DNA of 64,000 bases from Streptomyces eurocidicus (GCF_002891295.1 NZ_LGUI01000005.1:518707-582706), one strand, 5' to 3'; counted from the first letter of the stretch, positions 14,501 to 23,949 are shown. The notes: generated by a model not told the origin, from the sequence alone. Made by a program: numbers and translations.

Positions 14501-15076
14501 ATGGTGCTTGATCATCCCGTGGCCGGTGACGGCCGCTATCTCGCCCTCGGGCCCCGTGTCGCCATCCGCCCCGTCACTCGCGCGGACGGCCCGGAGTTCA
14601 CCCGGCTGGTGCGCGCCAGCGTGGACCTGCACCGGCCGTGGCTCTCGATGCCCGACACCGAGAGCGCCTTCGCCGCCTATGTCGAACGGTTGGACGGCGA
14701 ACAGCGTGTGGGGCTGCTCGTCTGCCTGCCCGCCGAGGACGGCGCGGCCGAGACGCCGGCCGGGTTCGTCAACATCAACAACATTGTGCGCGGCGCCTTC
14801 CGGTGCGGAGCGCTCGGCTACGGCGCCTTCGCGCCCTCCGCGGGCCGCGGCCATCTCGGCGAGGGCCTCGGGCTCGTACTGCGGTACGCCTTCGGCCCGT
14901 TGGGGCTGCACCGCCTGGAGTCGAACATCCAGCCGGGGAACGCCGCGTCGATCCGGCTGGTGAAACGGCACGGCTTCCGGCTGGAGGGGTTCTCGCCCGA
15001 CTTCCTCTTCATCGACGGGGCCTGGCGCGACCACGAACGCTGGGCGATCACCGCCGACATGCCGCCCGCGCCCTAG
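14501..15076 (+). CDS. GNAT family N-acetyltransferase (RimJ/RimL type)
   Basis: A 191-aa acetyl-CoA-dependent acetyltransferase. LALGPRVAIRPVTRADG begins the fold. GYGAFAPSAGRGHLGEGLGLVLRYAF is the acetyl-CoA-binding helix region, and LESNIQPGNAASIRLVKRHGFRLEG is the RimJ/RimL signature near the end. Substrate is probably a protein N-terminus or a small amine. GAGGAG lies directly against the ATG, so translation may instead start at the GTG one codon later, or the message may be leaderless. Divergent from the secreted-protein gene across 295 bp, in which I see no further feature. Confidence 0.88.
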   Translation: MVLDHPVAGDGRYLALGPRVAIRPVTRADGPEFTRLVRASVDLHRPWLSMPDTESAFAAYVERLDGEQRVGLLVCLPAEDGAAETPAGFVNINNIVRGAFRCGALGYGAFAPSAGRGHLGEGLGLVLRYAFGPLGLHRLESNIQPGNAASIRLVKRHGFRLEGFSPDFLFIDGAWRDHERWAITADMPPAP

Positions 15077-15093
15077 CGGCGCCGGGCCGGACT

Positions 15094-15165
15094 CACACCG
15101 AGCGCCGCACCAGAAGCCACACCGAGAGCCGCACCAGAACCCGCACCGAAAGCCGCACGCCAAGC
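15094..15165. repeat. Three 24-bp imperfect tandem repeats
   Basis: Units like CACACCGAGAGCCGCACCAG start at 15094, 15118 and 15142 in the 141-bp gap before the DUF5107 gene. The third unit is the most diverged. Confidence 0.6.
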
Positions 15166-15217
15166 CGTAGCGAAAAGACGCCGAGAGCTCCACCAGGGTC
15201 CGAGAGAACGAGGTGCC

Positions 15218-17263
15218 GTGCCCACGACCATCCGACGTGCCGTGCTGTCCCTGCCCGCCGCCCCGCTGGGCCCCGAGAACCCGCTGCCCGCGCTGCTGCC
15301 GCCCTTCAGACCCCACCGCCCCGACGCCGCGCAACGCGCCGCCCTGCCCGCCGCGATGGCCCGTCAGGTCGGCTACGCCCCGCTCCGCACGGTGCTGCCC
15401 GTACGGCGGCGTGACGGATACGCCCGCGAGCGCGTCCCCACCGACGTCGAGGCGCTCATCCTCGAGAACGACCGGTTGCGCGCCACGGTCCTGCCCGGCC
15501 TCGGCGGCCGGGTGCACTCGCTCGAACACAAGCCGACCGGCCGGCAGCTCCTCTATCGCAACCCGGTGCTCCAGCCCGCCGAGTTCGGGCTGAACGGCGC
15601 GTGGTTCTCCGGCGGCATCGAGTGGAACACCGGCGCCACAGGGCACTCGCCGCTCGCCACGGCCCCGGTACACGCCGCCCGGGTGCCGGCCCCCGGGGGC
15701 GGCGAGATGCTGCGGCTGTGGGAGTGGGAACGGATGCGCGACCTGCCGTTCCAGGTCGACCTCTGGCTGCCCGACGGCTCCGACTTCCTCCACGTGGGCG
15801 TACGGATCCGCAATCCCCACGAACGCCCCGCGCCCGTCTACTGGTGGTCCAACATCGCCGTGCCCGAGGCGGCCGGCACCCGCGTCCTCGCCCCGGCGGA
15901 CGAGGCGTGGCGGTTCGGCTACGAACGCACCCTGCGCCGGGTGCCGGTCCCGGAATGGGAGGGCGCCGACCGCACGTACCCGCTCCGCAGCACGCACGCC
16001 GCCGACTTCTTCTACGACGTGCCGGACGGCGGCCGCCGCTGGATCGCCTCCCTCGACGCGGAGGGCTCCGGCCTCGTACAGACCTCGACGGACCTGCTGC
16101 GCGGCCGCAAGCTCTTCGTGTGGGGCTCCGGACCCGGCGGGCGGCGCTGGCAGGAGTGGCTGACCGAACCCGGCACGGACGGCTACGCCGAGATCCAGGC
16201 GGGGCTCGCCCGCACCCAGCTGGAACACGTACGGCTGGAGGCGGGCGGGGAGTTCTCCTGGCTGGAGGCGTACGGCCCGCTGACGGCCGACGCCGGGCGC
16301 GTGCACGGTGCCGACTGGGCGGCGGCCCGGGACGAGGCCGGGGCCCGCCTGGAGGCGGCGCTGCCGCGCGCCGCGGTGGCGGAGGCGTACGAGGCGTGGC
16401 GCCCGTACGCCGACCTCGACCCCAAGGAGAGCCTGGCCACCGGCTCCGGCTGGGGAGCCCTGGAGGTCGAGCGCGGCCGGTACGAGCTGCCCGGCACCCC
16501 GTTCGACGCGGGGACGCTGGGCGAGGAGCAGGAGCCCTGGCTGGCCCTGCTGCGCTCGGGCTCCCTGCCCGTGCCGGCGCGGGCGCTGCCCCCGGAGCCG
16601 ACGCTGGTGTCGCCGCACTGGCGGGACCTGCTGGAGCTGGCCGAGACCGGCGACGACCTTCAGGACCACCACCTCCACTACCACCTCGGCGTGGCCCGCT
16701 GGCACGCGGGCGACCGCTCGCAGGCCGTCCGCAGCTGGGAGCAGACCGGGGGCGGCCACTGGCCGTCAACGCGCTGCCTCGCCGTCGCCGACCAGGCGGA
16801 CGGCCACCCCGAGCGGGCCGCCGACCGCTTCCTCCAGGCGTACGAGGGCGCCCGCGCGCGGCACGGGGACGGCGTCTCCTGGACGGCCGCGATGGCGGCC
16901 CTGGGCCGGGAGGCGGCCGAGGCCCTGCTCGCGGTGGGGCGCGCCGACGACGCCGGAGCCGTGCTGGACGGGCTGCGCCCGGCCGTCCTGGCGCGGGGGC
17001 GCTTCACGCTGCTGCGGGCCCGGGTGCTCCTCGCGCGCGGCGACGCGGCGGGGGCGCGGGCGCTCTTCGACGAGGGCTTCGAGGTCGACGACCTGAGGGA
17101 GGGCGACGAGACGCTCGCCGACACGTGGTACGCGGTCGCGGAGCGGCTGCTCGCGGACGGCGGCCCCGTCACGGAGACGATCCGGTCGAGGGCGCGCGCC
17201 GAGCACCCGCTGCCCCGGAGGTACGACTTCCGGATGCGGCCCGCGCGGCTTCCCGAGGGCTGA
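15218..17263 (+). CDS. DUF5107 domain protein with C-terminal TPR-like repeats
   Basis: A 681-aa protein. Residues about 70-380 form a DUF5107 domain, a galactose-mutarotase-like beta-sandwich, with LENDRLRATVLPGLGGRVHSLEH, NGAWFSGGIEWN and PVYWWSNIAVPE. Residues about 460-660 are helical repeats of TPR type (GDDLQDHHLHYHLGVARWHAGD, ARVLLARGDAAGARALFDEG). No signal peptide is visible. The family is often found with glycoside hydrolases and is presumed to bind or modify carbohydrate, but no activity can be assigned here. GTG start at 15218, with GAGG upstream. Confidence 0.85.
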   Translation: MPTTIRRAVLSLPAAPLGPENPLPALLPPFRPHRPDAAQRAALPAAMARQVGYAPLRTVLPVRRRDGYARERVPTDVEALILENDRLRATVLPGLGGRVHSLEHKPTGRQLLYRNPVLQPAEFGLNGAWFSGGIEWNTGATGHSPLATAPVHAARVPAPGGGEMLRLWEWERMRDLPFQVDLWLPDGSDFLHVGVRIRNPHERPAPVYWWSNIAVPEAAGTRVLAPADEAWRFGYERTLRRVPVPEWEGADRTYPLRSTHAADFFYDVPDGGRRWIASLDAEGSGLVQTSTDLLRGRKLFVWGSGPGGRRWQEWLTEPGTDGYAEIQAGLARTQLEHVRLEAGGEFSWLEAYGPLTADAGRVHGADWAAARDEAGARLEAALPRAAVAEAYEAWRPYADLDPKESLATGSGWGALEVERGRYELPGTPFDAGTLGEEQEPWLALLRSGSLPVPARALPPEPTLVSPHWRDLLELAETGDDLQDHHLHYHLGVARWHAGDRSQAVRSWEQTGGGHWPSTRCLAVADQADGHPERAADRFLQAYEGARARHGDGVSWTAAMAALGREAAEALLAVGRADDAGAVLDGLRPAVLARGRFTLLRARVLLARGDAAGARALFDEGFEVDDLREGDETLADTWYAVAERLLADGGPVTETIRSRARAEHPLPRRYDFRMRPARLPEG

Positions 17264-17264
17264 G

Positions 17265-17291
17265 GCGTACGGGGGGCGCGGGCCCGTACGC
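17265..17291. terminator. Hairpin after the DUF5107 gene
   Basis: GCGTACGGG and CCCGTACGC (9-bp arms, 9-nt loop) begin 2 bp after the stop codon. Confidence 0.65.
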
Positions 17292-17434
17292 GTGGTGGAC
17301 GCCGCCGGCGCCGTCCGGTGCGGGCCCGCATCGGCGGGCGGTCCGGGGCCGGGGCCCGGGGTCCGGCGAGGATTCGGTTCCCCCCGGCCGCCCGGCCCGT
17401 ACGCCTGCCGGTCCCGGCGCCCCCCGCCCGGGCC

Positions 17435-17785
17435 CTACCCCGGCTTGCGGTCGACGTACTCGAACACCGACCCGTCCGGATGGCGCGCCACCAGATTGCG
17501 CCCGATGGGCGTCGGCACGGGCCCGGCGATGATCTGCGCGCCGACCGCCCGGAGGTCGTCCAGCGCCTCGTCGACGTCCGTCACCGCGATGGTCGCCGTG
17601 ATGTTCCGCAGCACCGACAGCTCCCGCTCCGGACCGCTCATCAGGAAGAAGCAGCCGACCGCCGCGACGCTCACCCCGGCGCGTTGGAAGCGCATCGCCT
17701 CGGCCCCGGTCAGCCGCTCGTACACCCCGATCGCCGATTCCAGATCGTCGACGCACACCCGTAGCGAAGTCCCCAGAATGTTCAT
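17435..17785 (-). CDS. VOC superfamily (glyoxalase/dioxygenase fold) protein
   Basis: A 116-aa single-domain VOC protein with the paired beta-alpha-beta-beta-beta pattern: LRVCVDDLESAIGVYERLTG at the start and ATIAVTDVDEALDDLRAVGA in the second half, ending in HPDGSVFEYVDR. The Glu in VFEYVD is the usual C-terminal metal ligand; the first-half ligand His is not evident, so metal binding is uncertain. Substrate unknown. Divergent from the next gene with 219 bp between them. Confidence 0.85.
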   Translation of the reverse strand: MNILGTSLRVCVDDLESAIGVYERLTGAEAMRFQRAGVSVAAVGCFFLMSGPERELSVLRNITATIAVTDVDEALDDLRAVGAQIIAGPVPTPIGRNLVARHPDGSVFEYVDRKPG

Positions 17786-18004
17786 GGGAACAAGGCTAGT
17801 TGGCGTCGTCGGAGAGGGAAGGGGATCTCCTCCGGGTGCTTCCGGTAGGCGTCCGTGAGCGCCTCACCCGATGCGGTGATGGCTCGAACGACGGTTCGCC
17901 GCCCTCGGTCCCGGGGTCCTGCCGCAGTACCGGGGCCGCCGTCCGGCCCATGCCGCCGGGCGCGCCGGTCGCCGCCCGGCGGACGCGCGCGGACAATAGG
18001 CCCC

Positions 18005-18592
18005 ATGACCCGTGAGACCCCGGGGGCGAAGGCCCTGCTGTCCCGGCACGGCGAGGCGCTCGCCCTCTTCACCGAGCGCGTGCACGCCGTCCGCGCCGAC
18101 CAGTGGGACGCGCCCACGCCCTGCACCGACTGGTCGGTACGCGAGCTGGTCAACCATCTGGCGGTCGAGCAGCTGTGGGTGCCGCCGATGCTGGACGGCG
18201 CGTCCGTCGCGGACCTCGGCGACTCGCTGGACGGCGACCTGCTCGGCGACGACCCGGCCGCCGCCTGGGACGACGCGGCCGCCGCGGCCCGTACCGCCTT
18301 CGCGGCCCCCGGCGCCCTGGACCGCACGACGCTGCTCAGCCAGGGGCCCACCCGGGCCGACGCCTACTGCGCGCAGATGACGGCCGACGCGATCGTGCAC
18401 GCCTGGGACCTCTCCCGTGCGATCGGCGCGGACGAGGCGCTGCCGGGGGCTCTGGTCGAGTTCGCGCGGCGGGAGGTGGAGCCGTATGCGGATTCGCTGG
18501 TGGGTACGGGGTTGTTCGCGGCGGCTGTGGAGGTGCCGGTGGGGGCGGATGCGCAGGCTTTGCTGCTGGGGTTGTTGGGGCGTCGGGTCTGA
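18005..18592 (+). CDS. TIGR03086 family metal-binding protein (DinB/maleylpyruvate isomerase-like fold)
   Basis: A 195-aa four-helix-bundle protein. The family signature PTPCTDWSVRELVNHL (about 37-52) is present, and a second histidine in AIVHAWDLSRA (about 130) completes the usual His-rich metal site. Relatives include mycothiol-dependent isomerases and S-transferases, so a mycothiol-linked role is possible but not shown. ATG at 18005 has no obvious Shine-Dalgarno; an earlier in-frame GTG would add 50 residues without conserved features. Confidence 0.85.
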   Translation: MTRETPGAKALLSRHGEALALFTERVHAVRADQWDAPTPCTDWSVRELVNHLAVEQLWVPPMLDGASVADLGDSLDGDLLGDDPAAAWDDAAAAARTAFAAPGALDRTTLLSQGPTRADAYCAQMTADAIVHAWDLSRAIGADEALPGALVEFARREVEPYADSLVGTGLFAAAVEVPVGADAQALLLGLLGRRV

Positions 18593-18603
18593 GGGGGCGG
18601 GTC

Positions 18604-18765
18604 GCCGCTGCGCGGGGCTTTTTCCCCTACCCGCCCCTTCCCGAATGTCCTCAATCGCCGGACGGGCTGAAATTCAGCCCGTCCGGCGTTTGAGGACACC
18701 GGGTCCGGGGCGGAGCCCCGGTTACGGGAAGGGGCGGGGCTGGGGAAAAAGCCCCGCGCAGCGGC
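18604..18765. repeat. Nested palindromic intergenic repeat, copy 1
   Basis: Outer arms of about 40 bp (18604-18643 and 18725-18765, including CGGGGCTTTTTCCCC and its complement) enclose an inner hairpin (18647-18697, stem of 24 bp with one mismatch, core GCCCGTCCGGCG) and a small CCGGGG/CCCCGG hairpin. It fills the gap between two convergent genes. A second copy lies in inverted orientation at 36848-36999. The core is the kind of repeat seen many times in Streptomyces genomes. Confidence 0.85.
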
Positions 18766-18789
18766 AACCAGACACCGCACCCCACGCCG

Positions 18790-19335
18790 TCACGGACGCG
18801 GCACCCGCCGGAACACCGCCAGAAACACGTCGCGGAACGCCTTCAGATCGTCCGGCCTACGGCTCGTCACCAGCGTCGTCGGCCCCGCCGTGCACACCTT
18901 CACCGGCTCGTCCACCCAAGTGCCCCCCGCGTTGCGGATGTCGGTCCGCAGGCTCGGCCACGACGTGAGCGTCCGGCCGCGCACCACGTCGGCCTCCACG
19001 AGCGTCCACGGCGCGTGGCAGGTCGCCGCGACCGGCTTGCCCGCGTCGAAGAAGCCCCGGACGAACGCGACGGCCCGCTCGTCCAGGCGCAGCGCGTCGG
19101 GGTTGGCGACCCCGCCGGGCAGCACCAGCGCGTCGTACTCCGAGACGCCCGTGCCGCCGACGACCTTGTCCACGGGGAAGACGTCGGCCTTGTCGAGGTG
19201 GTGGAAGGCCCGGACGGTCCCGGAGTCGGTCGACACGAGGACGGGGGAGCCGCCCGCCTCCTTCACGGCCCGCCACGGATCGGTCAGTTCGGTCTGCTCG
19301 ACGCCCTCCGGCGCCACAAGGAATGCCACGTTCAT
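18790..19335 (-). CDS. DJ-1/PfpI family protein
   Basis: A 181-aa type-1 glutamine-amidotransferase-like protein of the PfpI/YhbO branch. The nucleophile elbow is AATCHAPW (Cys near 108 with the following His). YDALVLPGG (about 70-78) and RTLTSWPSLRTDIRNAGG are typical. Relatives have been described as proteases, deglycases or glyoxalases and are linked to stress resistance. Start at 19335 with AAAGGA upstream. It is followed on the same strand, further right, by a TPP oxidase and an F420 enzyme. Confidence 0.92.
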   Translation of the reverse strand: MNVAFLVAPEGVEQTELTDPWRAVKEAGGSPVLVSTDSGTVRAFHHLDKADVFPVDKVVGGTGVSEYDALVLPGGVANPDALRLDERAVAFVRGFFDAGKPVAATCHAPWTLVEADVVRGRTLTSWPSLRTDIRNAGGTWVDEPVKVCTAGPTTLVTSRRPDDLKAFRDVFLAVFRRVPRP

Positions 19336-19417
19336 GAGGAGGGGGTCCTTTCGGTGAGAACGGGAGGAGGGGTGCGGGGGCGGCGGCCGCGGGCGTCTCC
19401 GGGGCGGGCTTCCGCGC

Positions 19418-21283
19418 TCACCCGCCGCCCTCCCGGGGCGCGGTGGAGCCGGTGGCCCCCGGGGCCTGTCGGCGTGCGCCGCCGCCCTGGCCCCGCTTGG
19501 GCCCGCCCGGCAGGAAGTCCTGCACCTTCGCCTTGAGGCCCTGCCGGATCATGCCCGCGCGGTCGGCGTCACCCCTGACGACGGAGGCGGCCGTGGACTC
19601 GATCTGGTCCCAGTCCGCGTGCGGCGGGATCGGCGGCACCGCCGGGTCGGTCAGGAACTCCACGACGGCGGGCCCCTCGGCGGCCAGCGCCTGCCGCCAG
19701 GCGCCCTCGACGTGCTCCGGCTTCTCCACCCGGATGCCCGTCAGCCCGATCGAGCGGGCGAAGGAGGCGTAGGAGACGTCGGGCAGTTCCTGCGACGGCA
19801 GGAACTGCGGGGAGCCGCTCATCGCCCGCATCTCCCACGTCACCTGGTTCAGGTCGTGGTTGTTCCACACCCCCACGACCAGCCGGGGATCGTCCCACTG
19901 CGCGTGGTACTTGGCCGCCGTGATCAGCTCGGCCATCCCGTTCATCTGCATCGCGCCGTCCCCGACCAGGGCCACCACCGGCCGGTTGGGGTGGGCGAAC
20001 TTCGCGCCGATCGCGTACGGCACGCCGCAGCCCATCGTGGCGAGCGTCCCCGACAGGGAGCCGCGCATCGTGCCCCGCATCCGGACGTGCCGCGCGTACC
20101 AGTTGGCGACCGAACCCGAGTCGGAGGTCAGGATCGCGTTGTCCGGCAGCAGCGGGGACAGCGCCCGGGCCACGTGCTCCGGGTTGATGGGATCGGCGCT
20201 CACCGCGGCCCGCCGCGCCATCACCTCGTCCCAGCGCGCCACCCCGGCCCGCACCCCGTCCTGCCAGGTCCGCTCCTCCTTGCGGCGGAGCAGCGGGAGC
20301 AGCCGCTGGAGGGTGGCCCGGGCGTCGCCGATCAGGTTCACCTCGTACGGGTAGCGCAGGCCGACCAGGTGCGGGTCGATGTCGATCTGCACCGCCCGCG
20401 CCTGGCCGAACTCCGGCAGGAACTGGGTGTAGGGGAAGTTGGAGCCGATCGTCAGCAGGGTGTCGCAGTCGCGCATCAGCTCGTACGAGGGGCGGGTGCC
20501 CAGCAGCCCGATCGAGCCGGTGACGTACGGCAGTTCGTCGCTCAGCGCGTCCTTGCCCAGCAGCGCCTTCGCCACCCCGGCGCCCAGCACGTCCGCGATC
20601 TCCTCGGTCTCCGCGCGGGCGCCCGCCGCGCCCTGCCCGATGAGGATCGCGACCTTCTCACCGGCGTTGAGCAGCTCCGCCGCCCGGGCCAGCGACTCGT
20701 CCGAGGGCACCGCCTGCCAGCCGCTGCGGTCCAGGCTGGAGGGCACCATCTTGAACGCGTGCGTGGGCGGTGTGTAGGCGAGGTCCTGTACGTCGCCGGG
20801 GATGATGAGGGCCGTCGGCGCGCGGCGCGCGTAGGCGGTGCGGATGGCGCGGTCCAGGACGTTCGGCAGCTGCTCGGGCACGTAGACCGTCTCCAGGAAG
20901 TCGGAGGCGACGTCCTTGAAGAGGGTGTGCAGGTCGACCTCCTGCTGGTACGCGCCGCCCATCGCCGACCGGTGGGTCTGGCCGACGATCGCGACCACCG
21001 GCACATGGTCGAGCTTCGCGTCGTAGAGCCCGTTGAGCAGGTGGATCGCGCCCGGCCCGGAGGTGGCGACGCAGACCCCCAGCCGGCTGCTGAACTTGGC
21101 GTAGCCGACGGCTTCGAAGGCGGACATCTCCTCGTGCCGCGACTGGATGAACCGAGGCTGGTTGTCCGCCCGCTCCCACGCCGCCAGCAGCCCGTTGATC
21201 CCGTCCCCCGGATAGCCGAAGACCTGCTCCACGTCCCAGGCGCGCAGCCGCGCCAGGATGAAGTCGGCCACCTTCTGACTCAT
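19418..21283 (-). CDS. Thiamine-pyrophosphate enzyme, pyruvate oxidase/dehydrogenase (POX5/PoxB) type
   Basis: A 621-aa three-domain TPP enzyme. The N-terminal Pyr domain has the catalytic Glu in QSRHEEMSAFEAVGYA (about 50). The central domain would bind FAD or nucleotide. The C-terminal PP domain has GDGAMQMNGM (about 437) followed 27 residues on by NN, the Mg-TPP motif. HRSAMGGAYQQEVDLHTLFKDVA matches the pyruvate oxidase branch rather than acetolactate synthase. Likely converts pyruvate to acetate or acetyl phosphate at the membrane, but substrate is inferred. ATG at 21283 has GGAG nine bases upstream; the GTG four codons earlier overlaps that site and is less likely. Confidence 0.85.
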   Translation of the reverse strand: MSQKVADFILARLRAWDVEQVFGYPGDGINGLLAAWERADNQPRFIQSRHEEMSAFEAVGYAKFSSRLGVCVATSGPGAIHLLNGLYDAKLDHVPVVAIVGQTHRSAMGGAYQQEVDLHTLFKDVASDFLETVYVPEQLPNVLDRAIRTAYARRAPTALIIPGDVQDLAYTPPTHAFKMVPSSLDRSGWQAVPSDESLARAAELLNAGEKVAILIGQGAAGARAETEEIADVLGAGVAKALLGKDALSDELPYVTGSIGLLGTRPSYELMRDCDTLLTIGSNFPYTQFLPEFGQARAVQIDIDPHLVGLRYPYEVNLIGDARATLQRLLPLLRRKEERTWQDGVRAGVARWDEVMARRAAVSADPINPEHVARALSPLLPDNAILTSDSGSVANWYARHVRMRGTMRGSLSGTLATMGCGVPYAIGAKFAHPNRPVVALVGDGAMQMNGMAELITAAKYHAQWDDPRLVVGVWNNHDLNQVTWEMRAMSGSPQFLPSQELPDVSYASFARSIGLTGIRVEKPEHVEGAWRQALAAEGPAVVEFLTDPAVPPIPPHADWDQIESTAASVVRGDADRAGMIRQGLKAKVQDFLPGGPKRGQGGGARRQAPGATGSTAPREGGG

Positions 21284-21346
21284 CGTGTTCTCCACCTTCT
21301 CGGGTCTCGCGGGCTTGGGGGAGGGCTTGGGGTTTTGGCCAGCCGG

Positions 21347-22303
21347 TCAGCCGGTCAGCCGGGGCAGTACCTCGGTGCGGTAGAAGTCGAAGAAGCCCTG
21401 CTGGTCGGGGCCGATCTGGGCCACGTGCACCCGGTCGAAGCCCGCGTCGGCGTAGGCGCCGAGCGCGCGGACGTGCTCGTCCACGTCGGCGCCGCAGGTG
21501 ACCGCCGCGTCGGTCCGCTCACGCGGCACCAGGGTGACCGCCTGTTCGAAATGGGTGGGCGTGGGCAGGATCTGCCCCAGCTCACCGGGCAGCCGCTCGA
21601 CGGCCCACAGCCGGTGCGCGAGGTCCCGCGCCGACTCCTGGTCGGGCCCCCAGCACACCTTCACGCCGCCCACGACGGGTTTCGCACCGCCGCCCCCGCG
21701 CCGGAAGCGTGCCACGGCGTCCGCGTCGGGCCCGGTGGTCACCAGCCCGTCGCCGATCCGCCCGGCCACCTCGGCCGCCGCGGGCCCGAACGCCGACACG
21801 TCGATGGGCACGGGCTCGTCGGGCACGGTGTAGAGCCGGGCGTTCTCCACCGTGTAGTGCTTGCCGCGGTGGCTGACCTCGCTGCCCTCGAAGAGCAGCC
21901 GCATCACCTGTACGGCCTCCTCCAGCATCTCCAGCCGCACCGGCGCCTGTGGCCACGCGTCACCGAGGACGTGCTCGTTCAGGGCCTCGCCGCTGCCCAC
22001 CCCGAGCCGGAAGCGGCCGCCCAGGAGCACGGCGCTGGTGGCCGCGGCCTGCGCGACCACCACCGGGTGCAGCCGGATCGTCGGACAGACCACCGCGGTC
22101 TGCACCGGCAGCGACGTGGCCTGCGACAGTGCCCCGATCACCGACCAGACGAACGGACTCTGTCCCTGCTCCCCGGTCCACGGATGGAAGTGGTCGGAGA
22201 TCCACAGCGAGGTGAAACCGGCCTGTTCCGCCATCCGGGCCTGTTCGACCAGTGCGGCGGGGGTGTGCTCCGCGCAGGACAGGAAGTAGCCGTACTCGGT
22301 CAT
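21347..22303 (-). CDS. F420-dependent LLM-class oxidoreductase
   Basis: A 318-aa TIM-barrel flavin-type enzyme that uses coenzyme F420, close to the F420-dependent glucose-6-phosphate dehydrogenase branch (TIGR03557 type): GYFLSCAEH, SLWISDHFHPW, GRFRLGVGSGEALNEHV and DGLVTTGPD are family blocks. Mycobacterial relatives supply reduced F420; the substrate here is not determined. The start at 22303 is favoured over one 19 codons earlier because AGGAGG lies 12-14 bases upstream and homology begins here. The TPP enzyme follows 63 bp downstream on the same strand, so the two may be cotranscribed. Confidence 0.88.
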   Translation of the reverse strand: MTEYGYFLSCAEHTPAALVEQARMAEQAGFTSLWISDHFHPWTGEQGQSPFVWSVIGALSQATSLPVQTAVVCPTIRLHPVVVAQAAATSAVLLGGRFRLGVGSGEALNEHVLGDAWPQAPVRLEMLEEAVQVMRLLFEGSEVSHRGKHYTVENARLYTVPDEPVPIDVSAFGPAAAEVAGRIGDGLVTTGPDADAVARFRRGGGGAKPVVGGVKVCWGPDQESARDLAHRLWAVERLPGELGQILPTPTHFEQAVTLVPRERTDAAVTCGADVDEHVRALGAYADAGFDRVHVAQIGPDQQGFFDFYRTEVLPRLTG

Positions 22304-22558
22304 CCGGGCCGTTGCCTCCTCGCCGCTTAGTGGTGTGCGGCGGGACGGGTAACCGATCACGGGGGGTCGAAACGTGCGGGTGCCCGCGGCGCCCGGCCCG
22401 CGGGCACCCGCACCACGGCGCCCCCGGCACCGCTCCCGCCCCCGGCCGCGCCGACGCCACCCGGCCGAGGCTCACCCTCCCGGCCCGTGTCGCACCGCCG
22501 CGCCACCCATGATCTGCGAAGGTGGACGCACGACGGACGCGGGCGGAGGTACGGACAG

Positions 22559-23767
22559 ATGCAGGCGAGCCTTCCGGCACCGCCGGCCGGCGCCGCGCCC
22601 GAGCGGGGCCTGCCCGTGCTCCCGGAGCTCGCCGCGCGGCTGGCCGGCGCCGCCGCGCGGAGCGAGCCCGAACCCGCGGGCGGCGGCTTCGGCCTGCTCG
22701 CCGCCGCCTGCGGCTACTGGGCGCGCCGCGGCCTGCCGACCGACCCCGGCCACGTCGTCGCCGCACCCGGCGCCCAGCCGCTGCTGCTCGCCCTGCTCGC
22801 CGCGGCGGGCGGCGACGTCCTGCTGACCCGGCCCTGCGCCGCCTGGTACGCGCCGCTCGCCCGCCTCGCCGGACGGACCGCCTTCCATGTGCCCGTACCG
22901 GCCGAGTGCGGCGGCGTCCCCGACCCGTTCGCGCTGCTGGAGACCGTGCGCCGGATCCGCGCCGAGGGCGGCCGGCCCCGGGTGCTGCTGCTGTCCGTCG
23001 CCGACGACCCCACGGGCAGCGTCGCCCCGCCCGAACTCCTGCGCGAGGTCTGCGAGGCGGCGGTCGCCGAGCGGCTGACCGTCATCAGCGACGAGACCTG
23101 GCGCGACATGCGCCACGACCCGCGCGGCACGGTCTTCCTGGGCCCCGCGGAGATGTGGCCCGAGGACGTCGTCGTCCTCACCGACCTCGCGGGCGCCCTC
23201 ACCCCCACGGCCTGGCCCGTCGCCGTGGCCCGCTTCCCCGCCACCGGCCGCGGCCCGGTGCTCCGCGCCCGGGTCACCACCGCCCTCACCGCCGTACGGG
23301 CCGAACTGCCGCCCCCCGTGGCCGAAGCGGCCGCGTACGCCCTCGCCGAGCCCGCGCCCGTACGCGCCCGGACCGCCGCCGCCGTACGGCTCTACGCCAC
23401 TCTGGCCACGGCGGCCCGCGAGCGGCTCGACGACCTCGGTGTGCTCAGCCGTCCCCCCGAGGCCGGCCCCTATCTCTACGCCGACCTCGGCGAGCTGCGC
23501 GACGCCCTCGCCGCCCGCGCCATCACCGACTCCGTGGAGCTGGAGGCCCACCTCAGCGCGGCTCTGGGCCGCCCCGTGCCCGGCGGCCACCGCTTCGGCG
23601 ACGCCCCCGACGACCTCCGGGTCCGGCTGTCCACCCCGCCGCTCCTCGGCACCACCGACGACCAGCGGCAACGCGCCCTGGACAGCCCGGATCCACTGGC
23701 CCTGCCGGAGGTCGGCGCCGCACTGACCGAATTCGCATCGGCGTTCCGCCGGCTCGCGGCCGGCTGA
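22559..23767 (+). CDS. Aminotransferase-fold protein with no lysine
   Basis: A 402-aa protein that follows the class I/II aminotransferase plan: VVAAPGAQPLLLALLAAAGGDVLLTRPCAAWY (cofactor-loop and substrate region), LLLSVADDPTGS in place of the NPTG motif, and VISDETWRDM in place of DEVY. The position that should hold the PLP lysine reads VVLTDLAGALTPTAWPVAVAR. There is no lysine there or anywhere else in the protein, so it cannot form the internal aldimine. It may bind a ligand without catalysis. GGAGG precedes the ATG at 22559 by 10 bases. The next gene follows on the same strand 182 bp on. Confidence 0.75.
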   Translation: MQASLPAPPAGAAPERGLPVLPELAARLAGAAARSEPEPAGGGFGLLAAACGYWARRGLPTDPGHVVAAPGAQPLLLALLAAAGGDVLLTRPCAAWYAPLARLAGRTAFHVPVPAECGGVPDPFALLETVRRIRAEGGRPRVLLLSVADDPTGSVAPPELLREVCEAAVAERLTVISDETWRDMRHDPRGTVFLGPAEMWPEDVVVLTDLAGALTPTAWPVAVARFPATGRGPVLRARVTTALTAVRAELPPPVAEAAAYALAEPAPVRARTAAAVRLYATLATAARERLDDLGVLSRPPEAGPYLYADLGELRDALAARAITDSVELEAHLSAALGRPVPGGHRFGDAPDDLRVRLSTPPLLGTTDDQRQRALDSPDPLALPEVGAALTEFASAFRRLAAG

Positions 23768-23949
23768 CCTACCGTCGTGCCGACCGCTTCCGCCCGCACC
23801 GGCACCCCGGCTCACCCGGACCCTCCGTCCGGACGGTCCGTTCCGTACGTCCCGGCCGCCCCCGTGGCACCCCGCGCCCGTTCCCCCCGGCCGTCGCCCG
23901 GGGCGGCGCGGCGCACCGCCCCGGTTCCCCACCGAATGGAGCCCCCTCG

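Noticed and set aside
14291..16759. 822-codon minus-strand frame opposite the acetyltransferase and DUF5107 genes
   Set aside because: Shadow frame; the plus-strand genes have clear family motifs over the same bases.
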